Shown here one piece after another: positions 7,813 to 15,589 of a stretch of DNA of 32,010 nt. The number at the start of each line of letters is the position of its first letter. Position 1 is the first letter of the stretch. The stretch is from a virus, in IMG/VR virus record IMGVR_UViG_3300007513_000123, positions 1 to 32,010 of that record. One strand, given 5' to 3'. The position numbers were made by a program, and so were the translations under genes. The notes below the pieces were generated by a model. It ran no database searches, was not told where the DNA came from, and was given only the letters and a program-made list of their open reading frames with translations.

Positions 7813-9390
7813 ATGGGGTATCAACTAACCAAGAGTGAAATTGTGCGAGAGGTTGTTAAGTGTGGCAAAGACCCAGCATATTTTATTAATAGTTATGCAA
7901 AGATTTCCCATCCTATGAGGGGGCTTATACCTTTTCGCACATATGATTTTCAAGACGATCTCTTGAGAGATTTCAATGATTATCGCTTTAATGTAATATT
8001 AAAAGCTCGTCAGCTTGGTATTTCCACGGTGACCGCTGCTTATGTTGCTTGGATGATGATGTTTCATCGTGACAAAAACATTCTTGTTATCGCCACGAAG
8101 TTTTCGACAGCAGGAAACTTAGTCAAAAAGGTCAAGCACCTCATTCGAAACCTACCGGATTGGATGATGGTGGCTAGTATTTCCGTTGACAACCGAACGT
8201 CGTTTGAGCTTTCAAACGGATCCCAAATTAAAGCTTCTTCAACATCGGGCGATGCTGGACGTTCAGAAGCGTTATCTCTCCTTGTTATTGACGAGGCAGC
8301 ACACGTTGAGGGCTTGGAAGAACTGTGGACAGGTTTGTATCCCACACTGTCGACTGGTGGTCGCTGCATCGCCCTGTCGACACCAAATGGTGTTGGCAAT
8401 TGGTTTCATCAAACTTTTATCGACGCTGATATAGCTGCAAACGATTTCCATCCGACAACACTCCCATGGGACGTCCACCCTGATCGAAATCAAGAATGGT
8501 TTGAAAAAGAAACAAAGAATATGTCGCGACGTCAAATTGCACAAGAGCTTGAGTGCAATTTTAATATGTCCGGTGAGACAGTCCTTCACCCAGCAGATTT
8601 GGAAAAGTTGGAGAGCGAACATTTATGTGAACCCAAATATAAAACGGGCTTCGATAGAAATCTTTGGATATGGGAGACACATAATCCGGAACATGGGTAC
8701 TTGCTTGTTGCTGACGTCGCTCGCGGCGACGGCAAAGACTATTCAGCATTTCACGTTATCGACTTGGTGACTTTGGAACAGGTTGCAGAATATCAAGGTC
8801 GACCGAACCTTGAGTCATATGCACAATTGCTTTTTGAGACTGCTAAAGAATATGGTGAATGTATGTTAGTAGTTGAAAATAACAATATCGGATTTGCTAT
8901 TTTGGAAAAATTGATTGAAGCTGGGTACCCAAACATTTATTTTTCTGTTAAGTCGACTCACGAGTATATTGAACCGCACCTAGCCGAATATGCTAGTAAT
9001 TCGGTGCCGGGATTTACTACGACTATGAAGACTAGACCGTTGATCATTGCTAAACTTGAAGAATTTATACGCAATCAACTAATTATTCTGCGTTCACCGA
9101 GGACAATAAACGAAATGAAAACTTTTATTTGGAATAACGGAAAACCAGAAGCGATGAGGGGATACCACGATGACTTGGTGATGAGTTTGGCAATTGCCTG
9201 CTGGGTGCGAGATACAGCACTAATAACCAATCAAAAAGATTTAGAATATAAAAAATCTTTCTTAAATTCTATGACAAAATCGAATAGTATATTAGATACG
9301 ACTATACCGGGCATGACCGGACACAAGCACAGCGAAGCAACAGATGCGATCAAGAAGCGAAAAGAATTTATCTGGCTTCTTAAAGGTTAA
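7813..9390 (+). CDS. gp17: Terminase large subunit (gp17-like packaging ATPase/nuclease)
   Basis: 525 residues. The N-terminal ATPase has the adenine-side region FRTYDFQ (41-47), a P-loop-like LKARQLGISTVTA (63-75), Walker B LLVID-E (156-161, with D160/E161) and coupling motif LSTPNG (188-193). The C-terminal RNase H-fold nuclease keeps the acidic set: VADVARGDGKDYS (D301), VVENNN (E355) and YHDDLVMS (D453, D454). The enzyme cuts the concatemer and pumps DNA into the prohead through the portal. The P-loop lacks the usual GK[ST] lysine, having GIST instead, with a lysine at K64 and an arginine at R66 just before it. The start ATG at 7813 is 12 bases after the previous stop; an out-of-frame ATG precedes it at 7809. 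The portal gene follows directly. Confidence 0.95.
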   Translation: MGYQLTKSEIVREVVKCGKDPAYFINSYAKISHPMRGLIPFRTYDFQDDLLRDFNDYRFNVILKARQLGISTVTAAYVAWMMMFHRDKNILVIATKFSTAGNLVKKVKHLIRNLPDWMMVASISVDNRTSFELSNGSQIKASSTSGDAGRSEALSLLVIDEAAHVEGLEELWTGLYPTLSTGGRCIALSTPNGVGNWFHQTFIDADIAANDFHPTTLPWDVHPDRNQEWFEKETKNMSRRQIAQELECNFNMSGETVLHPADLEKLESEHLCEPKYKTGFDRNLWIWETHNPEHGYLLVADVARGDGKDYSAFHVIDLVTLEQVAEYQGRPNLESYAQLLFETAKEYGECMLVVENNNIGFAILEKLIEAGYPNIYFSVKSTHEYIEPHLAEYASNSVPGFTTTMKTRPLIIAKLEEFIRNQLIILRSPRTINEMKTFIWNNGKPEAMRGYHDDLVMSLAIACWVRDTALITNQKDLEYKKSFLNSMTKSNSILDTTIPGMTGHKHSEATDAIKKRKEFIWLLKG

Positions 9391-9409
9391 ATAAAAGAGG
9401 GACAATTAT

Positions 9410-11302
9410 ATGGCTGATAATACAAATAATCCAAGAAATTCAGAATCAACACTTTTTAAAAGATTAACGCGCTTGTTCTCTGGACCCATCGTGAATCATA
9501 GAGCACAAACACCGAGATCCTCGCGCCGCCGACAACTTGATAAATATAAATTTACCTCTACGACCGGACAACAATTTAAAAAGACCCAATATAATCCGTT
9601 TGAAAGTCTTTCTAGTGCCTATATGTCAAATCAAAATCGTGGCGATCGTTACGCGGACTTTGATCAAATGGAATATACCCCAGAAATTGCATCTGCTCTG
9701 GACGTATATGCTGATGAAATGACCACATCCACATCTTTGCAACCGTTAATGACAATCGATTGTCCAAACGGCGAAATCAAAGATGTGTTAAATTCGCTTT
9801 ATCACAATATATTAAATGTTGAATTTAACTTGTTTGGATGGTGTAGGACGATGTGCAAATACGGAGACTTTTTCCTATATGTCGACATCGATGAAAGAGA
9901 AGGTGTTAAAAATGCCATTGGCTTGCCGCCACACGAAGTAGAACGTCTAGAGGGAGAAGACAAAACTAATCCAAACTATGTACAATTCCAGTGGAACTCA
10001 GGCGGTTTGACATTTGAAAACTGGCAAATTGCACATTTGAGAATTTTGGGTAATGATAAATATTCTCCATATGGCACATCTGTTCTAGAACCCGCTCGCC
10101 GGATTTGGCGCCAGCTTACTTTGCTTGAGGATGCCATGATGGCTTATCGTATTGTCCGATCACCTGAGCGTCGTGTTTTCTACATCGATGTTGGTAATAT
10201 TGCTCCGAATGACATTGAGCAGTACATGCAACGGGTAATGTCCCAGATGAAACGATCGCAAATTGTTGATCCGGATACCGGAAGGGTTGATCTTCGCTAT
10301 AACCCAATGAGTGTTGATGAGGACTATTTTATTCCTCAACGCGGTGGGCAGTCTTCTAGAGTAGAAAGCCTTCCCGGTGGAACCTATACGGGTGACATTG
10401 ATGACGTCAAATATTTGCGTGATAAGTTATTCTCCGCGCTTAAAGTGCCGATGTCGTACCTTTCCAGGGGCGAAGGCGCTGATGAAGACAAAGCGACGTT
10501 GGCTCAAAAAGACATTCGATTCGCTCGAACGATCCAGAGACTCCAGAGAGCAATCATTTCTGAGCTTGAAAAGGTGGGTATTATACACTTATATACACTT
10601 GGCTATCGCGAGGAAGATTTAGTTTCTTTTAAATTGAAGCTTAATAATCCCTCTCGAATTGCAGAACTTCAAGAACTAGAACATTGGAGGACAAAGTTTG
10701 ATGTTGCTGGGTCTGCAACTGACGGATTTTTTAGCAAGCGATGGATTGCAAAGAACGTTTTCAGTCTTTCGGATGAGGAACATCTTCAGAACCTGCGGGA
10801 AATGTTCTTTGATAAGAAACACGAAGCGGCGCTAGAAGCTGCCGCCGCAGGCGATGTAGAAGCAGGCGGCGATGATCTTGGCGGTGGAGGAGACTTTGGT
10901 GGTGACGAGGATGATTTAGATCTTGGCGGAGACGATGAAGGCGCCGAGGAAGCGGAAGAAGGACCACTCCTTGCCGCACCAGCCCGCCGAGCCGATGACG
11001 GCTCATACATTACTCCCGGCGCCAAGGGAAAATATTATACCCCGGTTAATTCTGATAAAAGATCTCTAGGTGCAAAAAATAGAAGCTTGAGATCAGATTA
11101 TTCTGATGAATCTGGGCGTAATACAGTACGGAATACCTTTAAGGGCATGACAGATATTAGGACCCTTGTTAAAACCACTGGGCTTTCGGAAAATAAAGAT
11201 TCTAATTACCAAATAGAAGAAAAGATGTTAAGTGTCGATAGCGACGTTAAATCATTGATTAAAGAGTTGGAGACAAAAACAAATGAAATTAAAGCACAAT
11301 AA
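9410..11302 (+). CDS. gp20: Portal protein (gp20-like)
   Basis: 630 residues. Recognisable T4-portal blocks include YADFDQMEYTPEIASALDVY (about 81-100), the crown/clip region IWRQLTLLEDAMMAYRIVRS (about 230-250), a PERRVFYIDVGN stretch, YNPMSVDEDYFIPQRGG (about 300-316) and FSALKVPMSYLSR (about 342-354). The protein forms the dodecameric ring at the capsid vertex through which terminase drives DNA. It is longer than T4 gp20 (524 residues). Most of the extra length is a C-terminal tail with an Ala/Gly/Asp/Glu-rich, very acidic stretch (nucleotides about 10830-10975, residues about 473-522), followed by a helical, charged end. The start ATG at 9410 is preceded by AGAGGGA. The 3' end overlaps the next gene by 20 bases. 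Confidence 0.93.
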   Translation: MADNTNNPRNSESTLFKRLTRLFSGPIVNHRAQTPRSSRRRQLDKYKFTSTTGQQFKKTQYNPFESLSSAYMSNQNRGDRYADFDQMEYTPEIASALDVYADEMTTSTSLQPLMTIDCPNGEIKDVLNSLYHNILNVEFNLFGWCRTMCKYGDFFLYVDIDEREGVKNAIGLPPHEVERLEGEDKTNPNYVQFQWNSGGLTFENWQIAHLRILGNDKYSPYGTSVLEPARRIWRQLTLLEDAMMAYRIVRSPERRVFYIDVGNIAPNDIEQYMQRVMSQMKRSQIVDPDTGRVDLRYNPMSVDEDYFIPQRGGQSSRVESLPGGTYTGDIDDVKYLRDKLFSALKVPMSYLSRGEGADEDKATLAQKDIRFARTIQRLQRAIISELEKVGIIHLYTLGYREEDLVSFKLKLNNPSRIAELQELEHWRTKFDVAGSATDGFFSKRWIAKNVFSLSDEEHLQNLREMFFDKKHEAALEAAAAGDVEAGGDDLGGGGDFGGDEDDLDLGGDDEGAEEAEEGPLLAAPARRADDGSYITPGAKGKYYTPVNSDKRSLGAKNRSLRSDYSDESGRNTVRNTFKGMTDIRTLVKTTGLSENKDSNYQIEEKMLSVDSDVKSLIKELETKTNEIKAQ

Positions 11303-12122
11303 AAAAAGAAATACAGCTTTTTTATTTGAGGCGCTTGTACGAGAATACACGAGAGCCGCAATTAGAAAAGATGAAAGAGTCATGACTGAATGTCGGGTTA
11401 TTCTAAAAAATTATTTTTCTGTTAACACGATCTTGGGGAAGGAACTGTCCTTATATCGCTCTTTGTATGAGACAGTGGGATTATCAAAATCCGCCGCCGA
11501 AAAACTGATACTGGAAGTCCGTAGGGCTTATAAAGATATTATTTCTGAAAGTCAAAATGAGATCTTTGCCGAACAAAGCGCTGTAATTAATAAGATTAAT
11601 AAGAATGTTTCTACAAATGTTTTTTCTAATTTTGTGCCACAATATAAGAACCTTGCAACCGTCTATCAAATATTTAATGGCGGATTGCCTCCTGAAAAAA
11701 GAATTCTTCTAGAGGAATATATAAGCGGCGCAATTTCCAGCCCCCCGGTTGAAAAAATACCGAAAGCTAAAGATCCCGTAGATAATTTAGTGCTTAAAAA
11801 CTTTTTAAAAAAGTTTAATAATAAGTATGGAAACTCTCTTCTTGAAGAGCAGAATAAACTTCTGAACCGATATGTGCTTTCTTTTTCGGACAATGGGTTG
11901 GCTTTCCGGGCATACCTCAACGAAGAACTTGGGCGACTTAAATTAGCTGTGTCACATGGTTTAAAATCGGAAGAGATCGCAAACGACAAGGATATGGTTG
12001 AAAAAACAGAGAAAGTTACAACCATATTAGACAATTTTGCTACTAAAAAAATGACAAACGAAGGCTTGCACCAAATTTTAAAAATTCAATCGCTAGTCAA
12101 GGAGATAAACACTAATGGCTGA
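11283..12122 (+). CDS. Conserved-type prohead protein between portal and protease, core candidate
   Basis: 279 residues, almost wholly alpha-helical and Lys/Glu/Leu-rich. The N-terminus is basic (KLKHNKKRNTAF) and runs into LFEA (L14-F15-E16-A17), a match to the LxE|A/G site of T4-type prohead protease. In T4 the interval between gp20 and gp21 encodes prohead core proteins (gp67, gp68), so the position supports a role as core or internal prohead protein. I cannot align it to gp67/gp68 by eye and it is much longer than either. It overlaps the portal gene by 20 bases and the following gene by 8, implying tight coupling. The function is inferred from context only. Confidence 0.6.
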   Translation: MKLKHNKKRNTAFLFEALVREYTRAAIRKDERVMTECRVILKNYFSVNTILGKELSLYRSLYETVGLSKSAAEKLILEVRRAYKDIISESQNEIFAEQSAVINKINKNVSTNVFSNFVPQYKNLATVYQIFNGGLPPEKRILLEEYISGAISSPPVEKIPKAKDPVDNLVLKNFLKKFNNKYGNSLLEEQNKLLNRYVLSFSDNGLAFRAYLNEELGRLKLAVSHGLKSEEIANDKDMVEKTEKVTTILDNFATKKMTNEGLHQILKIQSLVKEINTNG

Positions 12123-12672
12123 TATTACAATAAAGGTTAATGCTCCGGAAAGTGAACCTGCTCCACAAACAACCGTGGAACTTATAGCTAGGAAAACCCT
12201 TGATGGCAACATTCTGATTATGGATCATGAGGAAATCGATATTGTTGTATATCCAGAAAATAAAAAAATACTGGCTTTAGCCAAGGAAAGTTTCCGACAT
12301 ACAGTATACGAAACACAGGAACGTTTTTTTAAATTTTTGTGGAAAACCGGAGTTATTGATATGTCTTCTATACAAGCGGGCAATATATTTGCTTCTATGG
12401 AGGGGGCAATTCTTGAATCTTCCTCTGAAGGCGTTGATTCAATCCAGATGGCAATGCTCTCTATAGATAAGTTTATGAACGAAGAAAGACCATATTTTAT
12501 GGTCAGCAAAGCATACGAGAAAGCTGAACTGGAGCGTTTGACAGAACCGGACGCCGATGAGAGCACTGAAATGGGAGAAGTCCCTAGCGCCGAAGAAAAG
12601 GGAGCGCTGGGCACCGCCTTGGCATATGGAACGGGCGGCGCACATCAGCAACGCGGCAGGCGCTACGTTTAA
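12115..12672 (+). CDS. Hypothetical protein of the prohead block
   Basis: 185 residues, start ATG overlapping the end of the previous gene by 8 bases. The N-terminal third looks beta-rich (ITIKVNAP, TVELIARKTLDGNILIMDH, EIDIVVYP); the middle is helical (ILALAKESFRHTVYETQERFFKFLWKTG); the C-terminus is acidic and then Gly/Arg-rich with no clear fold. No membrane segment, signal peptide or catalytic motif is visible. The family is unknown to me. Its position between portal and protease suggests a head-assembly or minor head protein. Confidence 0.55.
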   Translation: MADITIKVNAPESEPAPQTTVELIARKTLDGNILIMDHEEIDIVVYPENKKILALAKESFRHTVYETQERFFKFLWKTGVIDMSSIQAGNIFASMEGAILESSSEGVDSIQMAMLSIDKFMNEERPYFMVSKAYEKAELERLTEPDADESTEMGEVPSAEEKGALGTALAYGTGGAHQQRGRRYV

Positions 12673-12681
12673 GAGGTACAT

Positions 12682-12990
12682 TTGAGTTTAATATATTTTA
12701 TTTTATGTGCGTTCGGAATGACGCAAATTATAACTTATGGAAAGCTATTTGATGCCATTAGACCCGGCTGTGACAAATACTTGGGTTTTTTTCATTGTCC
12801 GATGTGTATCGGGTTTTGGGTCGGTGCTTTTCTGTGCGGAATAAACACTTATACCGAACTATTTATTTTTGAAATAAATGTTACGAACATTTTTTTGTTA
12901 GGGTGCTTGAGTTCTGGAACTTCATATATTTTAAGCACCCTTTTTGATGATTGGGGTATAAGAAGTGAACATTTTACAAGAAGAGAATAA
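12682..12990 (+). CDS. DUF1360-like membrane protein (TTG start)
   Basis: 102 residues. The start is TTG at 12682, supported by AGAGG seven bases upstream and by the lack of a suitable ATG. The protein is hydrophobic with three likely membrane segments (about 2-18, 43-60 and 74-90). The first loop has the motif HCPMCIGFWVG (C39, C42), which matches the CxxCxGFW signature I know from DUF1360-type small membrane proteins of phages and bacteria, whose function is not established. A membrane protein inside the prohead gene block could help anchor prohead initiation at the membrane, since T4 proheads start on the inner membrane, but that is speculation. A copy of the ACTATTTATT element occurs inside this gene at 12858. 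Confidence 0.6.
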   Translation: MSLIYFILCAFGMTQIITYGKLFDAIRPGCDKYLGFFHCPMCIGFWVGAFLCGINTYTELFIFEINVTNIFLLGCLSSGTSYILSTLFDDWGIRSEHFTRRE

Positions 12991-13053
12991 AACAATTATG
13001 AAACGTTGGGGGTTACAACCAGTACGGCGATGCTGTAAAGGTTCGTGACTCGC

Positions 13054-13077
13054 GCAGGTAATGCCTGCAAAAAGGAG
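13054..13077 (+). promoter_or_regulatory. Stem-loop next to the ribosome binding site of the protease gene
   Basis: GCAGG (13054-13058) pairs with CCTGC (13064-13068) around a TAATG loop. It ends four bases before AAGGAG (13072-13077), the binding site for the protease start at 13083. The hairpin is short but so close that it may influence initiation. The role is inferred. Confidence 0.35.
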
Positions 13078-13082
13078 TAAGG

Positions 13083-13688
13083 ATGTCTAAATTAGTTTTA
13101 CGAGAATATTTTGAACTTTGTGAAGGTGGCGTGTGCCAAGATTTTTTAACCGAGGCAGAAAAAGCTGAAGTCAAAAACGGTACGCTGTACTTGACTGGGA
13201 TAATGCAGAAATCTAATACACCTAACGGCAATGGTCGGGTTTATCCTGACAAGGTTCTCCGTCGCGAGGTTGAAAATTATAAAAAACTTGTTAAAGAGCG
13301 CCGCGCACTTGGTGAGTTGGATCACCCAGAAGATTCGGTCATCAACTTGAAGAACGCTTCCCACATGGTTACCGATATTTGGTGGGACGGTCAGAGTGTA
13401 ATGGGAAAAGTAAAGGTTCTCAATACCCCTTCTGGTAGAATTCTTCAAGACCTAGTGAGTTCAGGAGTTACACTTGGAATATCTTCACGTGGACTAGGTT
13501 CCGTGCACGAATCTAACAATGGCGCAGCTATTGTAGAAGATGACTTCCAGTTAATTTGTTTTGATTTTGTGTCAGAACCATCGACCCCCGGCGCCTATAT
13601 GATGAAAGAACATAAGGAGCCTAATATTTTTACAAAGGCAGATCGAATCAATCGAGCTTTGAACGACATTATAACGAGCGTGGAATGA
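13083..13688 (+). CDS. gp21: Prohead core protease (gp21-like)
   Basis: 201 residues, close to T4 gp21 (212). Family motifs are clear: NGNGRVYP (48-55), GELDHPE (77-83) with the catalytic histidine H81, and GISSRGLGS (132-140) with the expected catalytic serine in the SS pair (134-135). A conserved core FDFVSEPS (160-167) follows. This serine protease of the herpesvirus-assemblin fold cuts scaffold, core and capsid proteins at LxE|A/G-type sites during head maturation. A possible self-processing site, FLTEA, lies at 21-25. The start ATG at 13083 is set by AAGGAG six bases upstream. Its stop overlaps the next start as ATGA. Confidence 0.93.
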   Translation: MSKLVLREYFELCEGGVCQDFLTEAEKAEVKNGTLYLTGIMQKSNTPNGNGRVYPDKVLRREVENYKKLVKERRALGELDHPEDSVINLKNASHMVTDIWWDGQSVMGKVKVLNTPSGRILQDLVSSGVTLGISSRGLGSVHESNNGAAIVEDDFQLICFDFVSEPSTPGAYMMKEHKEPNIFTKADRINRALNDIITSVE

Positions 13689-14107
13689 AAAAAGAACAAA
13701 TTAAAGAAACCTTAAAGCCTATAATCAAGCAGTGTATTAAGGAGGTACTCTTCGAGGAAGGGGTACTTTCAGGCATTGTGTCAGAGGTTGTTCAGGGCTT
13801 GGGACGTCCCGCAGAGGTTATTCGAGAGGATAACAATAATGTGACAGAATCCTCAGCACACCGAGAAAGAGAGTTGTACATACAACAAGCCAGAGAAGAA
13901 CACAGGAAAGAAATAGAAGCTCAACGGAAATCGTTGAATGAGTCTATATCTTCTCGCTTTGGTGGTGTTGATTTATTTGAAGGGACAGCGCCTATTTCTA
14001 AGGCTGGTTCCCCAGACGGTACCGTCACGCCAACCGGAGCCCTCCAAGGGGTGGACCCGAGCGATTCCGGTGTGGATATATCACGCTTGGGAATATTTGG
14101 AAAATAA
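13685..14107 (+). CDS. Small helical protein after the protease, core candidate
   Basis: 140 residues, start ATG in the ATGA overlap with the protease gene. The N-terminus is an amphipathic Lys/Ile/Glu helix (about 1-40) containing LFEEG; the middle is a charged coiled coil (about 58-90). The C-terminus is a flexible Gly/Ser/Pro/Asp region with a second protease-like site, LFEG (97-100). The order N-terminal amphipathic helix, coil, then cleavage-like site, together with strict coupling to gp21, suggests a prohead core or internal protein. No named family is recognised. The bS21 gene follows after 10 bases. Confidence 0.58.
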   Translation: MKKEQIKETLKPIIKQCIKEVLFEEGVLSGIVSEVVQGLGRPAEVIREDNNNVTESSAHRERELYIQQAREEHRKEIEAQRKSLNESISSRFGGVDLFEGTAPISKAGSPDGTVTPTGALQGVDPSDSGVDISRLGIFGK

Positions 14108-14117
14108 AGGAAGACCA

Positions 14118-14333
14118 ATGGCAAAACGCCCTATCAACGTAGAAATTAAACCTAAACACAACGAACATCCGGATCGGCTTATCCGCCGCTTTACCAGAAA
14201 GGTAAAAAAAGAAGGTATTTTGGATGAAGTTCGGGAAAGAAGATATTATGAAAAACCTTCTACCCGTAAACGAAAAGAAAAAATTAGAAGAAAGCGTCTT
14301 GCTAAGCGAGAACAAGAGAAGAACAGTAAATAA
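14118..14333 (+). CDS. rpsU: Phage-encoded ribosomal protein bS21 homologue
   Basis: 71 residues, the usual bS21 length, very basic. The core LIRRFTRKVKKEGILDEV (21-38) followed by RERRYYEKPSTRKRKEK (39-55) matches the bacterial bS21 pattern of an RRF helix, a Gly-x-Leu turn, an Arg-rich helix and YEKPS-x-x-R-K. The C-terminal tail is Lys/Arg-rich as in bacterial S21. bS21 sits on the 30S platform near the 3' end of 16S rRNA and takes part in mRNA selection. Homologues have been reported in other phages, including pelagiphages. The frame is open upstream to 13938, but the ATG at 14118 with AAAGGAAG just before it gives the correct bS21 N-terminus. It sits in the late head operon, so expression is probably late. 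Confidence 0.88.
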   Translation: MAKRPINVEIKPKHNEHPDRLIRRFTRKVKKEGILDEVRERRYYEKPSTRKRKEKIRRKRLAKREQEKNSK

Positions 14334-14336
14334 TAG

Positions 14337-14346
14337 ACTATTTATA
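14337..14346 (+). promoter_or_regulatory. Putative late promoter element ACTATTTATA
   Basis: Copy of the shared intergenic element, three bases after the bS21 stop, with 16 bases and a GAGGAG site before the next start. Role inferred from the shared pattern. Confidence 0.5.
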
Positions 14347-14362
14347 GTACGAGGAGAACACA

Positions 14363-14770
14363 ATGGCAACAGGAAGATCAACATGGCAAAGCTATGGACG
14401 CACACGGTGTCCCAAAAATATAGCAGGGGCACACGGCACCGCAGTTACGGTTCTTGCCCACGACGCCGTTCCATCAGGTATAACAGCGACCAATGGCTCT
14501 GGAGGTTATTCGACTGAAAATCAAAGATATTTACACGTGACGGTTGATAACGCTGGAACAGATGATCCCGGTGAGGATATTGAGGTCTGGGCGTATTCAC
14601 ATTTTTCTGGCGTGTGGTCAATTTTTACTACTATTAATTGCGATGCCATAACTCAAAATACAACATATGTAATTGAGATTTACGGCGCCGACCGCGTTGC
14701 TTTTGTTACAGGCGGATCCGGCGCATTTGATCACGCTCCTGCCGTTTACGCAGCTTGCAGCACATTTTAG
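14363..14770 (+). CDS. Putative virion protein, beta-rich
   Basis: 135 residues with no long helices. It is rich in Thr, Ala, Gly and aromatics with alternating beta-strand patterns (RYLHVTVDNAG, EDIEVWAYSHF, TYVIEIYGADRVAFVTGG). It starts with MATGRSTWQSYGRTR and has no signal peptide. The fold looks like a small beta sandwich, as found in head decoration or fibre-associated proteins. The start ATG is set by GAGGAG at the expected distance. It lies between bS21 and two S74-domain fibre-like proteins, so a minor structural role is likely. I do not recognise a family. Confidence 0.6.
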   Translation: MATGRSTWQSYGRTRCPKNIAGAHGTAVTVLAHDAVPSGITATNGSGGYSTENQRYLHVTVDNAGTDDPGEDIEVWAYSHFSGVWSIFTTINCDAITQNTTYVIEIYGADRVAFVTGGSGAFDHAPAVYAACSTF

Positions 14771-14780
14771 GAGGTAGTTT

Positions 14781-15509
14781 ATGGGAGGCTTCGCTAAATT
14801 TAGTAAGAATTTTGGTCGTGGATCCGTCGGAGGCGGCGCCGTAACCCTTCAGGACCTTACTGATGTGGGCTGGACTCTTCCGACGGAGGCAGAAAACCGC
14901 GAAGTGTTAACCTATAACGGCAGCAAATGGACACCCTCAGATACCCCTCCTTTTTTGGAGGGTGGAGACACAGGTGGTGGTGATCGCACCATTGGTAACA
15001 AGGACTCATATGCTCTAAATCTATCTACCAACAACTCCACTCGAATGCAAATCAAAAATGATGGTTATATCGGTATCGGTTCGACTGGGGCAGACGTCAC
15101 GCACAAACTTACACTTCCAAATGATTCGAATGGAAATAACGGTAAAGCAAAAGCCTTTGCTTGGGCAACTTATTCATCTAGACGATATAAGGAAAATATT
15201 GAGCCTATTAAAAATCCGCTTGGGATCATCAATAATATTGAAGGGGTGACATATAACTGGAAAGATTCTGGATATAGCGATATTGGATTTGTTGCAGAAG
15301 AAGTTGGTAAAGTTGTACCTTGTGTGGTTGACTATGAAGAGAACGGCACAGACGCTATAGCGATGGATTATACACGCCTTAATGCAATACTGGTTGAAGC
15401 CGTGAAAGCACAAGACCAAAAAATAAAAAAATTAATTAATTTAATCGATTCAGTCCATGAAATCCAGCGCAGCAAAATAAACTCAATCTGTACTATTCTG
15501 AAGCCATAA
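14781..15509 (+). CDS. Short fibre-like protein with C-terminal S74 (endosialidase-type) chaperone domain
   Basis: 242 residues. The N-terminal part is Gly-rich (FGRGSVGGGAVTLQDLTDVG, a pattern common in phage fibre stems), followed by a short beta stretch (about 75-120). From about residue 128 it is an S74 intramolecular chaperone domain: YSSRRYKENIEPIKNPLGII, YNWKDSGYSDIGFVAEEV and a helical end AILVEAVKAQDQKIKKL. In this family a Ser/Lys pair releases the domain after trimer folding. S132 and K137 have the spacing seen in the larger neighbour (S881/K886), although the usual Asp after the Ser is Ser here. There is an AGGAGG site just upstream. The mature part would be only about 131 residues, so it is a very small fibre or a satellite of the next gene. 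Confidence 0.75.
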   Translation: MGGFAKFSKNFGRGSVGGGAVTLQDLTDVGWTLPTEAENREVLTYNGSKWTPSDTPPFLEGGDTGGGDRTIGNKDSYALNLSTNNSTRMQIKNDGYIGIGSTGADVTHKLTLPNDSNGNNGKAKAFAWATYSSRRYKENIEPIKNPLGIINNIEGVTYNWKDSGYSDIGFVAEEVGKVVPCVVDYEENGTDAIAMDYTRLNAILVEAVKAQDQKIKKLINLIDSVHEIQRSKINSICTILKP

Positions 15510-15589
15510 AATTCGACTAATTAGTAGGAACATTTGCAAAGGGCACTGGACCCAGCGCATTTGTTTTTTATTTTGGGAGGAATAAATTT

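Noticed and set aside
8186-8770. Several short frames on both strands inside the terminase gene
   Set aside because: All are shadows of the terminase frame, which has complete family motifs.
10761-11025. Two minus-strand frames rich in Ser/Pro or His/Leu/Arg opposite the portal tail
   Set aside because: Direct by-product of the Gly/Asp/Glu repeat codons in the portal's acidic region.
12858-12867. ACTATTTATT inside the DUF1360-like gene as a promoter for the protease gene
   Set aside because: It lies over 200 bases before the protease start, unlike the 16-38 bases elsewhere; it can be chance in an AT-rich coding region, so not listed as a promoter.
13938-14117. 60-codon N-terminal extension of the bS21 gene
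   Set aside because: It lies inside the preceding gene in another phase, and bS21 has its normal N-terminus and a ribosome binding site at 14118.
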